Part shown: piece by piece, positions 36,337 to 45,977 of the stretch
Layout of the letters: the number at the start of each line of letters is the position of its first letter
Position numbering within the stretch: the stretch's first letter is position 1
Source: Ruminococcaceae bacterium D5
GTDB lineage: Bacteria; Bacillota; Clostridia; Oscillospirales; Ruminococcaceae
Direction: 5' to 3'
DNA length: 60,767 bases
Assembly: GCA_900113995.1 (NCBI GenBank)
Contig: FORK01000003.1
Coordinates: forward strand, 1 to 60,767
Translations under genes and position numbers: made by a program
Notes under the pieces: model-generated
The model's database searches: none
Seen by the model: only the letters and a program-made list of their open reading frames with translations
What the model was told of the DNA's origin: nothing

Positions 36337-37482
36337 TTATGCCTTGGGACAGAGGTAAGGCCCAATGTCGGACTCCAGCTCCTCATATCCCGGCAGCGTG
36401 CCAAGGTTGATCCCACCGCGCTCTCCGCCGAGATTCATCTCGGTATAGGAGTTGGCGAAGGCAGCAATGCCGGTGACATGGCGGGCAACCCGCTGCGAAA
36501 TCGGATGCCCGTTTTCGTCATAGGGAACATAGAGCCGCCCGTATCCGAAAGCCTTGAGATAGAATTTATCCTGTCCGGTGACCACCAGATGTTCGTCGGT
36601 GCGGCCGCGCAGGCGGCCCTGCGCGGGATTGGAAGTTTCCATCAGCAACGCATAGGCGTCGGTGAAATCGCCAATCTCCCGGTGGCTCAGGCCATGCAGG
36701 TTTTTAGGGGAAGGCTCAAGGCTGATCTCCATCCCCTCGAGCTGCATGTTGATCAGAGAATCGGAAGCAAGGCCCATTGCATTTTCATGCGCGACGATTG
36801 CGTTGATCGTCGGATACTCGGGTGAGGCTTCGTGCAGATCAACCTCAACGGCAATCTTCTCGGTACGGATCAGCTCGGTGATCGCGTAGGCAATTTTCTC
36901 GGTCAAAGTACCGTCGGGGCGGCCCGGGTAGGCGCGGTTGAGGTTGCGTGTCTCACTTCCTGAGAGCTGCTGGCCGGAGGAAGCGTGAACATAGATTTCC
37001 GGATCAGGCCATTGATAGATCGGGTTGGAGGCGCGGGAGCCATAGCGGAACCACCGGGGACCCGCCGGGGTATCAATCATAAACCGCATCGGAGCGGCTT
37101 CCTGCGGGTCGGTGCAGGTAAAGCCGGTCTGATTGGTGTGGGTGATGACATAGAGGGTTCCCTCTTCGGGCTGGGCGTTTTCCACCAGCAGAGTGGCCGC
37201 CAGTACACCGGAAGGCTCATTGGCGTGGGTCCCGCCGAGAACAAGCATCGAGGAACCGGGCTTTTTTCCTTCCAGAATATAAACCTCGGTGTCGCCCGGC
37301 GTTCCATGGATTCCCGGGAACCAGTCGGAGAGCATCCGGACCGAGGTGACGCCCGGGCCGGGGTAGATAGGCTCCCGCTCCTGCATCGAGCGGAAGTCCG
37401 ACGCCAGGGACACGACGCACAGGGCGGCGGCAAGCAGCAGGACTGCCGCCGAGAGAAGCGGCTTTTTCATGATGATCGTCAA
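36337..37482 (-). CDS. Aspartoacylase/succinylglutamate desuccinylase-fold exported protein
   Basis: About 381 residues. One N-terminal hydrophobic segment (KKPLLSAAVLLLAAALCVV) without a lipobox, so membrane-anchored or secreted. Zinc-site motifs are GGTHANEPSG near residue 85, LNRAYPGRPDG near 185 and VDLHEASPEYP near 215. It differs from its neighbour by a longer middle section. TTG at 37482 is six bases after GGAGGG and is preferred to the ATG at 37470 or an upstream GTG. Twenty-one bases upstream in the operon ends the 47-residue membrane protein. Confidence 0.83.
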   Translation of the reverse strand: MTIIMKKPLLSAAVLLLAAALCVVSLASDFRSMQEREPIYPGPGVTSVRMLSDWFPGIHGTPGDTEVYILEGKKPGSSMLVLGGTHANEPSGVLAATLLVENAQPEEGTLYVITHTNQTGFTCTDPQEAAPMRFMIDTPAGPRWFRYGSRASNPIYQWPDPEIYVHASSGQQLSGSETRNLNRAYPGRPDGTLTEKIAYAITELIRTEKIAVEVDLHEASPEYPTINAIVAHENAMGLASDSLINMQLEGMEISLEPSPKNLHGLSHREIGDFTDAYALLMETSNPAQGRLRGRTDEHLVVTGQDKFYLKAFGYGRLYVPYDENGHPISQRVARHVTGIAAFANSYTEMNLGGERGGINLGTLPGYEELESDIGPYLCPKA

Positions 37483-37499
37483 GCTTATCCCTCCGTCCT

Positions 37500-37643
37500 T
37501 CACTTTATGAGCAGCAGGCGCAGCACAAGGGGCACAATGACCAGAGCGGCGTCAATCTGCACCATGAGGTTCTTTTCCGTCATCATATTCCAGACAATCA
37601 GAACCAGCAGAAACAATATGATTCCAAGATAGAGATAGAGCAT
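37500..37643 (-). CDS. 47-residue membrane protein in the transporter operon
   Basis: ATG at 37643 follows GGGAGGG; stop TGA at 37502-37500. Two hydrophobic segments (about 2-18 and 29-45) separated by a short polar turn (MMTEKN). It occupies the place between permease and hydrolases and could be a small accessory subunit, as the small permease of TRAP systems is, but it is far shorter than DctQ proteins (about 160 residues). Tight spacing (13 bases from the permease) supports it as a real gene. Confidence 0.7.
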   Translation of the reverse strand: MLYLYLGIILFLLVLIVWNMMTEKNLMVQIDAALVIVPLVLRLLLIK

Positions 37644-37656
37644 TATTGTCCCTCCC

Positions 37657-38931
37657 TTATGGTACGAGGAAGCCAAGACTTCCGGAATTCAGCAGGAAGG
37701 CCAGCCCCATCAGAATGCAGACCATCACCGGAACGGCGCATTGCGGCAGCACTTTGGAATAGCGTTCTTTAACGATCTGTGCGGCATAGTTTCCGGCCAG
37801 AGCGGTCGGAGGCATCAGGTCGCCCATGCAGACGATAAAGGCCAGCGACGCCGCGATGACCGTCTGGTTGCCGGTTGACAGCAGGGCAAGCATGAACGGG
37901 ACGCCCAGCACCGAGGCGGAACCATAGGAGGATACCGCGCCGAAGGCGGGCATGACGGTGCAGATCGCAAGGTAAAGCAGAGCGGCAGGCAGGCCGAGAC
38001 AGCTGTCAACAATAAATCCGCGCACCCCGGTGAGGGTCATAACCTGGATAAACATGCCGACTCCCATCAGCTTGCCGAGTACCGGCACAGTGGTGCGCAT
38101 GGCTTCGCGGATGGACGCAGCAATGGGGAAGCGCCGCCCCGTAAAGCACCCGACTGCCGCACTGATCAGGAAGATCAGCGGCATGCCCAATGTGGGAACC
38201 ACATTGGGAAAAAGGCGGCAGGCAAGCATCAGGCCGATCAGAAGCACCAGCGGAAGATAGAGCTTGAGACCATACTTTTTTCCGGTCTCATGGTCAAGCT
38301 CCCGTCCGATCACCCTGTAATCGAGGTTCTTGCAATGGCGCAGGCCGAGGAAAAGCGCGGCGATTACGCCGGAGCCGATGGTGAGGGTGAAAAGCGGACC
38401 CTCAAACCCGATGTAAGGCATATCCACCCCGCCGGTAATGAGCATCGCCGGAATGTTGACCGGAGGGGCCGCCATGCCGAGGACCGCGCCGATCGCGAGA
38501 AACGCACCGGCCGTGGGGGCGGGCAGCCCCATCAGCAGAAGGATCGGAGCGACGATCGCGCCGGCCGAAAGCACCGAGGCGGTGGAGGAACCGGTCACCA
38601 TGCCGGGGAACATTACGATGATCATCAAAAGCACAAGCATAACCGCCGGCACTTTGTAAAACCGGGAAACGATTACCTCGGCGAGGGCGTCGAGGGTCCC
38701 GGACTCCTGTACGACGGTCATAAAAATCATGGCCGTCGCAATAATCAGCACGGTGTCAAGATAAACGAAGGTGCCTTCAAACAGGTGGCGCAGCGGGATG
38801 CCGTCTCCGGCTGCGAGAGTCCCTGCAACCGCACCGGCTACCATCGAAAGGCTGACCGGAAGCTTGAGCAGGAAATTCCCCAGCAGAAAAACACCGAGCA
38901 TCACAAAAAAAACGATACACTCGATCTGCAC
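37657..38931 (-). CDS. DctM-like TRAP transporter large permease
   Basis: 424 residues, about 12 membrane segments. It shows DctM-family features: PGMVTGSSTASVLSAGAIVAP near residue 110, IGAVLGMAAPPVNIPA near 150, and a symmetric second half with CTVMPAFGAVSSYGSAS and GDLMPPTALAGN near 380. GTG start after AAGGAGG. It is the second gene of the operon after the DUF6305-like lipoprotein, with no separate DctP binding protein; the lipoprotein may fill that role (inference). Confidence 0.85.
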   Translation of the reverse strand: MQIECIVFFVMLGVFLLGNFLLKLPVSLSMVAGAVAGTLAAGDGIPLRHLFEGTFVYLDTVLIIATAMIFMTVVQESGTLDALAEVIVSRFYKVPAVMLVLLMIIVMFPGMVTGSSTASVLSAGAIVAPILLLMGLPAPTAGAFLAIGAVLGMAAPPVNIPAMLITGGVDMPYIGFEGPLFTLTIGSGVIAALFLGLRHCKNLDYRVIGRELDHETGKKYGLKLYLPLVLLIGLMLACRLFPNVVPTLGMPLIFLISAAVGCFTGRRFPIAASIREAMRTTVPVLGKLMGVGMFIQVMTLTGVRGFIVDSCLGLPAALLYLAICTVMPAFGAVSSYGSASVLGVPFMLALLSTGNQTVIAASLAFIVCMGDLMPPTALAGNYAAQIVKERYSKVLPQCAVPVMVCILMGLAFLLNSGSLGFLVP

Positions 38932-38972
38932 GCAATAACCTCCTTGGACTGATTTGTTCGCAGAGCAGAAGT

Positions 38973-39686
38973 TTACTGGGCCATATCCTTGGCAATGTCA
39001 ATGCTGCCCGCAATCGAAAAAGCCAGTCCGTAGGGAATTCCTTCCTGATCGGCGAGCTGGGTGAGCTTTCCGTCGGCGTTGCCCCCCTCAACCGCAATCA
39101 GCGCGTCGCTCAGCGGCATGACCATCTCGATGAACGGGTCGGAAGTATCGCCGCGGCGCGCTTCACCGCCGATGTGGGCGCAGATGATCACAGCGTCCTC
39201 GGAAGCTCCTGCAAGGGCGGCCTTCGCCCGCGCCAATTCCTGTTCGACCGATACCCCGGCGGCGCCGAGTCCCTTCATGCTTGCGCCTACCACGACAAAG
39301 ATGGTCTTGGCAGAGGCGACTTCTGAAGCAGACGCAGTCGCATTGAGGGTGTGCTCAATCCCGGCCTTCTGCAGCACGCGGTCCATGGCTTCGGTGTCTC
39401 CGCCCTGTCCGGCAGAGGTTACGAGCACCGGTCCGGAAATTTTAGGAAGCTCCCCCGAAACGAAGGTGGGGTTTTCTTTGCTGGTTTTTGGGGCGCCGTC
39501 TGCGGCGGGCGCTGCCTCCACCGAGGCCGCTTCGGAAGAAGAAACTGCGGGTGCAGCTTCCGAGGAAGCGGACGCAGCGGAGGATGCGGGCGCGGAGGAC
39601 ACAGGGGCGCTTGATCCGCAGCCCGAAAGCGCGGAGAGAACCGTCAAAGCTGCGAGAAGAGAAGCGATCCATTTCATTTTGTTCAT
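38973..39686 (-). CDS. DUF6305-like lipoprotein (paralogue)
   Basis: 237 residues. Lipobox (LSALSGC), a long Ser/Ala-rich linker to about residue 85, then the domain: GPVLVTSAGQGGDTEAM and VVVGASMKGLGAAGVS. Same domain as in the protein at 17319-17978. It heads the operon with DctM-like permease, 47-aa protein and two hydrolases, which ties the family to uptake of a small molecule. Promoter at 39741-39770. Confidence 0.75.
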   Translation of the reverse strand: MNKMKWIASLLAALTVLSALSGCGSSAPVSSAPASSAASASSEAAPAVSSSEAASVEAAPAADGAPKTSKENPTFVSGELPKISGPVLVTSAGQGGDTEAMDRVLQKAGIEHTLNATASASEVASAKTIFVVVGASMKGLGAAGVSVEQELARAKAALAGASEDAVIICAHIGGEARRGDTSDPFIEMVMPLSDALIAVEGGNADGKLTQLADQEGIPYGLAFSIAGSIDIAKDMAQ

Positions 39687-39740
39687 TTTGCATCTACCTT
39701 TCTATTTAGATAAAATTGCCTATTTTTGAGCTGTGATTTT

Positions 39741-39770
39741 ATTATAGCGTGAGGTTTTGGCCAGTTTCAA
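39741..39770 (-). promoter_or_regulatory. Promoter of the DUF6305/permease/hydrolase operon
   Basis: TTGAAA (39770-39765), 18 bases, TATAAT (39746-39741), 55 bases before the first ATG. Confidence 0.75.
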
Positions 39771-40132
39771 TTTATTCTCTTTAACTTATCCTTTTCACAT
39801 CATTCATCGTTTTTTTGCGCTTCGCAGTAAAAATCTCATGAGAAAAAAGAAAAAAACCATATTTTGTAATTTGGATTGATGAAAGCAAAGCGGCATACCG
39901 CGGCTGCGGCCTGTATCTCCTGACCTTTTATCGGGGAAAGGGCAGAAAGAACGATTGAAAAGCTGTGGGCGAACAGCTATACTGGAAACAGAAGCAAGTG
40001 GACGGAAGCATTGTGGAAATCCCTTTTCATCAAAAGCGATGTTGCCCAATCCGCCTGTTTATGCTTTGTTGAAAAAACAAAGAGATTTTCGGATTTTAGA
40101 CGATTTGACCCCGATGTTGGACTGAAATCGCA
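39771..40132. other. Divergent intergenic stretch
   Basis: About 360 bases between the two divergent operons with no supported gene. It is A/T-rich near 39780-39870 and has a small hairpin (AGCTGT/ACAGCT) near 39960. Nothing else recognisable. Confidence 0.5.
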
Positions 40133-40162
40133 TTGACCCGCTTCTCCTTCCAAATTTATAAT
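40133..40162 (+). promoter_or_regulatory. Promoter of the TAXI-TRAP operon
   Basis: TTGACC (40133-40138), 18 bases, TATAAT (40157-40162), 80 bases before the chosen start. Confidence 0.75.
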
Positions 40163-40241
40163 AGAAGTCAGGGAATGTTCACAAAATGGTCATGCAAAAA
40201 CCGTACGGAACACAAACCATGACAGAAGAAGGAGAATGATG

Positions 40242-41297
40242 ATGAAGTACAGAAAGCTTGCATTTGCTCTGGCGCTCTCTATGACCCTGCTCGCCGGATG
40301 CGGCGGATCGGGTACCCCCGCTTCCTCCGCGGCTCCCGCGCCGTCCTCCGCGGCTCCCGCTGCGGAATCCTCCGCCCCGGCAGAGTCCGCCCCGGCCGAG
40401 CACAAGGTTTCGGGGAGCTTCCTGATGGGAACCGGCAGCGCAACCGGAAACTATTATTCCTTCGGCAGCGTTCTCGCTCAGGTGATCAACAGCCACACCG
40501 GTTCGAATATCACCGTCAGCGCCACTGGCGGCTCGGTGGAAAATGCCCGCCTGCTCAACAGCGGTGAAAATGAAATGGCGCTGATCCAGTCGGACGTCAA
40601 CAGCTACGCTCTGGAGGGCATCGAGCAGTTTGCCGAGAGCGGAGTGATGGACAGCTTCGCCGCGGTGACCGCCTGCTATCCTGAGATGGTGCAGATCGTT
40701 GTCAGCAAGGACAGCGGCATTAAGAGCGTGGCCGACATGAAAGACAAGCGCATCTGCGTCGGCGCCACCGGTTCGGGCTACGAAGTCGCCGCCCGGCAGA
40801 TTCTCGGAGCCTATGACATGAACTATGACGACATCGACGAGCGGTTCCTCAGCCAGTCCGAGGGCAAAAACGCCCTGCAGGACGGTCAGATTGACGGCTT
40901 CTTCATGTGCTCGGGCTATCCGAACTCCAATGTCACCGAGCTTTCGCTCAACGGGAACATCGAGGTGCTGACCATCGACGAGGAGCACCTGAAAATCCTG
41001 CTCGACAAGTATCCCTTCTATGCCGAGTTCACCACCCCCGATGACCAGTACAACCTCGGCCATCCGGTGACCTCGGTTGCGGTCATGTCGATGCTCGTCG
41101 TTTCGAAGGAAATGAGCGACGACGACGTATACGCCATGACCAAGGCCATCTACGAAAACCTGCCCGAGATTCAGGAGCTCAATTCCAAGGGCAACTACAT
41201 GTCCCTTGAGGGAGCGTTCCGCGGCATCGGCGGCAACGTTCACCCCGGAGCCGCCCGTTATTACGAAGAGCAGGGAATGACCGTTCCCGGCAAATAA
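40242..41297 (+). CDS. TAXI-family TRAP solute-binding lipoprotein
   Basis: 351 residues. Lipobox (LLAGC) and S/A/P-rich linker, then a two-lobed binding protein of the TAXI family (FLMGTGSATGNYYSFGS near residue 60, ALIQSDV near 110, RICVGATGSGYEVAARQIL near 165). TAXI proteins capture small carboxylates or amino acids for TRAP permeases. Of three consecutive ATGs, the last (40242) has the best distance to GGAG (seven bases). Confidence 0.92.
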   Translation: MKYRKLAFALALSMTLLAGCGGSGTPASSAAPAPSSAAPAAESSAPAESAPAEHKVSGSFLMGTGSATGNYYSFGSVLAQVINSHTGSNITVSATGGSVENARLLNSGENEMALIQSDVNSYALEGIEQFAESGVMDSFAAVTACYPEMVQIVVSKDSGIKSVADMKDKRICVGATGSGYEVAARQILGAYDMNYDDIDERFLSQSEGKNALQDGQIDGFFMCSGYPNSNVTELSLNGNIEVLTIDEEHLKILLDKYPFYAEFTTPDDQYNLGHPVTSVAVMSMLVVSKEMSDDDVYAMTKAIYENLPEIQELNSKGNYMSLEGAFRGIGGNVHPGAARYYEEQGMTVPGK

Positions 41298-41331
41298 GAC
41301 CGGCTTCGCGCGACAACCAAATTTGAGTGAC

Positions 41332-41365
41332 GCAATCGGCAGAAAACTTGTTTTCTGCCGATTGC
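41332..41365 (+). promoter_or_regulatory. Intercistronic hairpin between binding protein and permease
   Basis: A 15-bp perfect stem with a CTTG tetraloop, 34 bases after the binding-protein stop and no T-run. Such hairpins often protect the 3' end of the abundant binding-protein message; that role is inferred. Confidence 0.6.
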
Positions 41366-41403
41366 CGAATTGAAAGAGAAAATCCCCGGAAGGATGGAGA
41401 TAC

Positions 41404-43392
41404 ATGGCACTGTTCAAACGCAGCCGTTTTACCGAGATTCCGCAGGACGTCGACCTGACCGCGATCGACCGCGAATCGAAATACCGCAATTTCAAGGGCA
41501 CGCAGCAGAAGCTGCTCACCGCGGCGCTGACCTGCTTCTCGCTGTTCCAGCTCTATGCGTCGCTATCGGGCATGATCCCCCAGCAGATTCTGCGGTATGT
41601 CCACCTGGGATTCGCCATCAGCCTTGCGTACATCATGTACCCGACGACCAAAAATTCCGACCGCAACAAGATGAATCCCATTGATCTTGTTTTTGCAGCC
41701 GCCTTTGTCTCGGTGATCGGGTATTTCATCATCAACTTCAAACCGCTCCAGCTGCGGGCCGGCGCGTATACCCGGCTCGATGTCATCATGGCGGGGATGG
41801 GGATTGTTCTCGTCCTGCTCGCCTGCTGGCGGGTCGTCGGACCGCCGATCGTCATCATTGCCTCCTGCTTCATGCTCTATGGCCTGATTGGCGAAAAGGG
41901 GACCTTTGTAGCTGTGATGCCCGGATTTCTCAACCACCGCGGCTATGGCCTGAGCCGGGTGATCACCCACCTCTTCATCACGACGGAAGGAGTAATCGGC
42001 AACCCCATCGGTGTCTGCTCGACCTTCATGTTCCTCTTTATCATGTTTGGCGCCTGTCTGGAGAAAACAGGCATCGGCCAGTTCTTTATCGATGTGGCCA
42101 ATGCCGCCGCCGGATGGGCGGTCGGCGGTCCGGCCAAGGTGGCGGTCCTCTCGTCCGCATTGCAGGGCACCGTTTCCGGTTCGTCGGTTGCCAATACCGT
42201 CTCAACCGGCTCGTTCACCATTCCGCTGATGAAGTCGCTCGGCTATGAGCCGGAATTTGCCGGCGCAGTTGAGGCGGCCGCCTCGACCGGCGGACAGATC
42301 ATGCCGCCCGTCATGGGATCGGCGGCTTTCCTGATTGCCGATTCGGTCGGCATTCCCTATTCCAAGCTGATGCTCACCGCCATCATTCCGGCGCTGATGT
42401 ATTTTACCGGCATCTGGATCATGGTTGACTTTGAGGCGCGGCGCAAAGGACTCAAAGGCCTGCCGCGGGAGCAGCTCCCGCCGTTTAAACCGCTGGTGAT
42501 GCAGAAGGGACATCTGGTGCTGCCTCTGGTGGCCATCATCTATTTCATGCTCACCGGCTTTACCATCACCCGTTCGGCGCTTTGGGGCATTCTGATCGCG
42601 GTCGGCATCACCTTTGTGCGGAAGAATACCCGGGTGCCGGTCAAGCAGATTCTCTCGGCCCTGCCTTTGGCGGCGCGCAATGTCGTCTCGGTGGCGACCG
42701 CCTGCGCGACGGCGGGAATTATCGTCGGCATGGTGACCCTCACCGGACTGGGCCAGCGGATCGGCGCAGGGATGTTCGAGATCGTCGGCGGAAACGTTTT
42801 CCTTGGACTGATGTGCGCGATGCTGACCTCCCTGATTCTTGGGATGGGCGTCTCGACCACCTCCAACTATATCATCACCTCAACCGTCGCGGCCCCGATC
42901 CTGATCAAGCTGGGGGTTCCGCTGCTCGCCTCGCATATGTTCTGCTTCTATTTCGGCATCATCGCTGATATCACCCCGCCGGTGGCTCTGGCCGCCTATG
43001 CCGGGTCAGCGATCGCCAAGGGCAACCCCTTCAAGACCGGCGTAAACGCCGCCAAGCTGGCGATCGCCGCTTTTCTGGTACCGTATATGTTTGCCCTCAA
43101 CCCCAAAATGATTATGATTGACGGCACCTTCCTGGAAGCGCTGCCGATGATCGTGACCGGCCTGATCGGAATCTGGGGTATTGGCGGCGGCCTGATCGGC
43201 TATATCAACGGGCCGGTGAAGTCCTATTGGCGGCTGCTGCTCATCGCGGGCGGGCTGGGCCTGCTGATTCCGGGGATGATGACCGATATTGCGGGAACGG
43301 TTTTGATCTTTGCTGTTTATTTCTACAACCGTCTGGTCAAGAATAAGCAGCATCCCGCCGAAAAGACGGCCGCAGCGGCAAAGAAATCATAA
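41404..43392 (+). CDS. Fused TRAP permease (4TM/12TM, DctQM fusion)
   Basis: 662 residues: a short cytoplasmic N-terminus, four membrane helices (about 35-150) equivalent to the small subunit, then the large DctM-type half with GTVSGSSVANTVSTGSF near residue 260, STGGQIMPPVMGSAAFL near 295 and a second-repeat segment GMGVSTTSNYIITS near 480. It works with the TAXI binding protein, usually Na+-driven in this superfamily. The gene follows the hairpin at 41332 and is 15 bases upstream of the kinase gene, suggesting one transcript. Confidence 0.94.
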   Translation: MALFKRSRFTEIPQDVDLTAIDRESKYRNFKGTQQKLLTAALTCFSLFQLYASLSGMIPQQILRYVHLGFAISLAYIMYPTTKNSDRNKMNPIDLVFAAAFVSVIGYFIINFKPLQLRAGAYTRLDVIMAGMGIVLVLLACWRVVGPPIVIIASCFMLYGLIGEKGTFVAVMPGFLNHRGYGLSRVITHLFITTEGVIGNPIGVCSTFMFLFIMFGACLEKTGIGQFFIDVANAAAGWAVGGPAKVAVLSSALQGTVSGSSVANTVSTGSFTIPLMKSLGYEPEFAGAVEAAASTGGQIMPPVMGSAAFLIADSVGIPYSKLMLTAIIPALMYFTGIWIMVDFEARRKGLKGLPREQLPPFKPLVMQKGHLVLPLVAIIYFMLTGFTITRSALWGILIAVGITFVRKNTRVPVKQILSALPLAARNVVSVATACATAGIIVGMVTLTGLGQRIGAGMFEIVGGNVFLGLMCAMLTSLILGMGVSTTSNYIITSTVAAPILIKLGVPLLASHMFCFYFGIIADITPPVALAAYAGSAIAKGNPFKTGVNAAKLAIAAFLVPYMFALNPKMIMIDGTFLEALPMIVTGLIGIWGIGGGLIGYINGPVKSYWRLLLIAGGLGLLIPGMMTDIAGTVLIFAVYFYNRLVKNKQHPAEKTAAAAKKS

Positions 43393-43407
43393 AAGGGGGC
43401 CGGACCG

Positions 43408-45129
43408 ATGCGGGATCGTGCGAAAGGAACATGCAGGCGCTACCGCAGCCATCTGCGGAGAATCTTTCTCGGATATACGGTGGCAGCGATCCTGCTGATG
43501 ATCGTACTGTTCATCGCGCTGATCCTTTGGGTCTATCGGTATGCGGTCCGGTATGAAAACCGCAGCTATAATGAACGGGTCGTTTCGGCGGCCGCAGAGC
43601 TCTACACCGCCTATGAGGAGGGGAGCATCGCTCTTGCCGCCGATCCCGCGGTACTGCGGGCGGTCAAGGGGGGCGACACCGGCGGGGCCGAGCACCTGCT
43701 GCGTTCCTTTGGGGACGGACAGACGGTACGATGCTATTATACTCTTTTTGACGATAGGCGCAGTCCTGTCTGCAGCAACCTCTACCCCAACAATCTCGCC
43801 CGGTGCATCGACAGCGACGATACGGCCGATCTGCTCGACACGCTGCGCCGCAGCCCATGGAAAGGGGCCAACCGGATCAGCCGGGCGGGCTATTCCAACG
43901 GGCAGGAGACGGTTTATCAATTCGGTGCGGCGATCCGCGAGGGGGGACGCATCCGGGGATACCTGATCCTTGAGCTTCGCCGCCGGGCGCTGATCGATCT
44001 GTTTGCCGCCCGCCCGGTCAGCGAGGTGGTGGTGGTAGACCGATATCAATCCATCATCTATACAACCATGGCGACCGAGGGCTTTTTCACCGATGACCAC
44101 GGCACCGCCAAGTGGAATCAGGACTGGACCAGTCCGACCGAGGTGATTGTCAACCGCAAGCCTTACTACGCCACCCGCACCATCGGAGAGGCCTTCGGAC
44201 GACCGGACATCATCATCTACACCCTGACCTCGGGTACGATCCTGATGCAGGGAATCCGCTACGGATTCACCTTTATCGCCGCGGTGGGGGTTCTGCTCTT
44301 TACAGGAATGCTGATGCTGGCCAACTGGGCGGCACGCAAGAGCCTTGTTCCACTCGATGGGCTGGTGGAATCCGCCTCCCACTGGAGCAACGGCGATATG
44401 GATTACCGCATCCCCCCTCAGCCCTTCGCGGAGTATCAGAGCATCCGCGACAGCTTCAACGGGATGATGGACCGGGTGCAGTCGCTGCTCCAGAAGAACA
44501 AGGAGCTCAACGACAGCAACTATCAGATGGAGCTGCGGAATATGGAGGCGCTCTTCAATCCGCATTTTGTCTTTAATATTCTCGAGACGATCAAATATAT
44601 GATTTTGATCGACACCAGCACCGCCTCGCGGATGGTGGTTTCCTTTGCCCGGCTGCTGCGCTATTCTCTGAATTACGGTCAGGCGATGGTGCCGCTCTCC
44701 ACCGATATGGAGTACATCGAGGACTATCTAAATCTGCAGAAGCAGCGGTTCGGAAACCGTCTGAACTGCCGCATCGACATCGACGAAGAACTGCTGTCCT
44801 GCACCATTCCGAAGCTTCTGCTGCAACCGCTGGTGGAGAATGCGATCCTGCACAACGCCGAGCATGTCGCCGAGATGCAGGTGGAGATCACCGGCCGGCG
44901 CAGCGGGAACTGTCTGGTCCTGACGGTCAGCGACAACGGCCGGGGAATTTCGGATGAATCGCTGGTTGAGCTTTACCGCAAGATGGAAAACCGTGAGTCG
45001 ATCGGGTTGTACTACGTCGACCGCACGCTGAGGCTGCGCTACGGAGAGCCGTACCGCCTGCAGCTGCAGAGCAGGGAGGGACAGGGCACCTGTGCCGTTG
45101 TCATCATCCCGCTCGGGGAGGAAACATGA
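43408..45129 (+). CDS. LytS/YesM-type sensor histidine kinase
   Basis: 573 residues. Two membrane helices (about 20-45 and 285-305) enclose a 240-residue outer sensor, then a HAMP-like linker, a His_kinase domain with NPHFVFNILETI (phospho-His near residue 390) and an ATPase domain with PLVENAILHN and SDNGRGI. GGxG-type second glycine loop is short, as is usual in this subfamily. Overlaps the regulator by four bases. It probably senses the TRAP substrate or a related solute outside the cell. Confidence 0.92.
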   Translation: MRDRAKGTCRRYRSHLRRIFLGYTVAAILLMIVLFIALILWVYRYAVRYENRSYNERVVSAAAELYTAYEEGSIALAADPAVLRAVKGGDTGGAEHLLRSFGDGQTVRCYYTLFDDRRSPVCSNLYPNNLARCIDSDDTADLLDTLRRSPWKGANRISRAGYSNGQETVYQFGAAIREGGRIRGYLILELRRRALIDLFAARPVSEVVVVDRYQSIIYTTMATEGFFTDDHGTAKWNQDWTSPTEVIVNRKPYYATRTIGEAFGRPDIIIYTLTSGTILMQGIRYGFTFIAAVGVLLFTGMLMLANWAARKSLVPLDGLVESASHWSNGDMDYRIPPQPFAEYQSIRDSFNGMMDRVQSLLQKNKELNDSNYQMELRNMEALFNPHFVFNILETIKYMILIDTSTASRMVVSFARLLRYSLNYGQAMVPLSTDMEYIEDYLNLQKQRFGNRLNCRIDIDEELLSCTIPKLLLQPLVENAILHNAEHVAEMQVEITGRRSGNCLVLTVSDNGRGISDESLVELYRKMENRESIGLYYVDRTLRLRYGEPYRLQLQSREGQGTCAVVIIPLGEET

Positions 45130-45971
45130 GCGAATACACCGTGCTGATCGCCGAGGATGAGGAGATCATCCTGCAAAGCCTGATGCGGCTTCCCCGCTGG
45201 GAGGAGCTTGGATTTTCAACCGTGATCGGGGCGAAGAACGGACAGGACGGGCTGGAGAAGATTGAACGCTACCATCCCGACCTGGTGGTGACCGATGTAA
45301 AGATGCCCTTCCTCGACGGAATCGGGATGCTTGAGCGGTCGATCGGCGCTCTGGGCTACAAGGCCATCATCATCAGCGGCTATGAGGAGTTTTCCTTTGC
45401 CAAGCGGGCGATTTCGCTGGGCGTTTCGGAATATCTGCTCAAGCCGATCGATATCGACGAGCTGGAAGAGGTGGTCCGTCGGCTGCTCGACCAGCTGCCC
45501 TCGGCGCACCGCCAGTCGGAGCTGGGGGAGCTTCCCGCCTTCTGCCGGGAGCAGGCCCGCGCCGTGCTCGATATCGAGGCGGTGCGTGCCGCGCCCATTC
45601 ATAACAAGGACGTTCTCTCGCTGCTGGATTACATTACAAGGCACTATGCCGAGCGTTTTTCTCTCGCGCAGCTCTCGGAGCAGTATCATATTTCCAGTTC
45701 CTACCTGAACGGGAAATTTAAAAATGCCACCGGCTACGCCATCAACGATTTTGTCAACCGCTACCGCATCCTTCGCTCAATGCTGCTGCTGACCGGCAGC
45801 GATATGCGGATTTATGAGGTGGCGCAGGCGGTCGGCTTCGAGGACTACAAATATTTCATCATGGTGTTCAAAAAATATATGGGCGTACCCCCCGCGAAGT
45901 TTTTTGAGACAGCGGACCGCGCACCCGGAGAACCCGATTCCGGCAGGCCCGCGCAGACAGAAAAGGAGTAA
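45126..45971 (+). CDS. YesN-type response regulator (REC + AraC HTH)
   Basis: 281 residues. REC domain with E10/D11, phospho-acceptor D57 and K107; linker; AraC-type double HTH from about 165 (SLAQLSEQYHISSSYLNGKF, then MRIYEVAQAVGFEDYKYFIM). Pairs with the kinase directly upstream; the likely target is the TAXI-TRAP promoter. The serC gene follows by six bases, so serine synthesis may be read from the same message. Confidence 0.92.
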   Translation: MSEYTVLIAEDEEIILQSLMRLPRWEELGFSTVIGAKNGQDGLEKIERYHPDLVVTDVKMPFLDGIGMLERSIGALGYKAIIISGYEEFSFAKRAISLGVSEYLLKPIDIDELEEVVRRLLDQLPSAHRQSELGELPAFCREQARAVLDIEAVRAAPIHNKDVLSLLDYITRHYAERFSLAQLSEQYHISSSYLNGKFKNATGYAINDFVNRYRILRSMLLLTGSDMRIYEVAQAVGFEDYKYFIMVFKKYMGVPPAKFFETADRAPGEPDSGRPAQTEKE

Positions 45972-45977
45972 TTTGCC

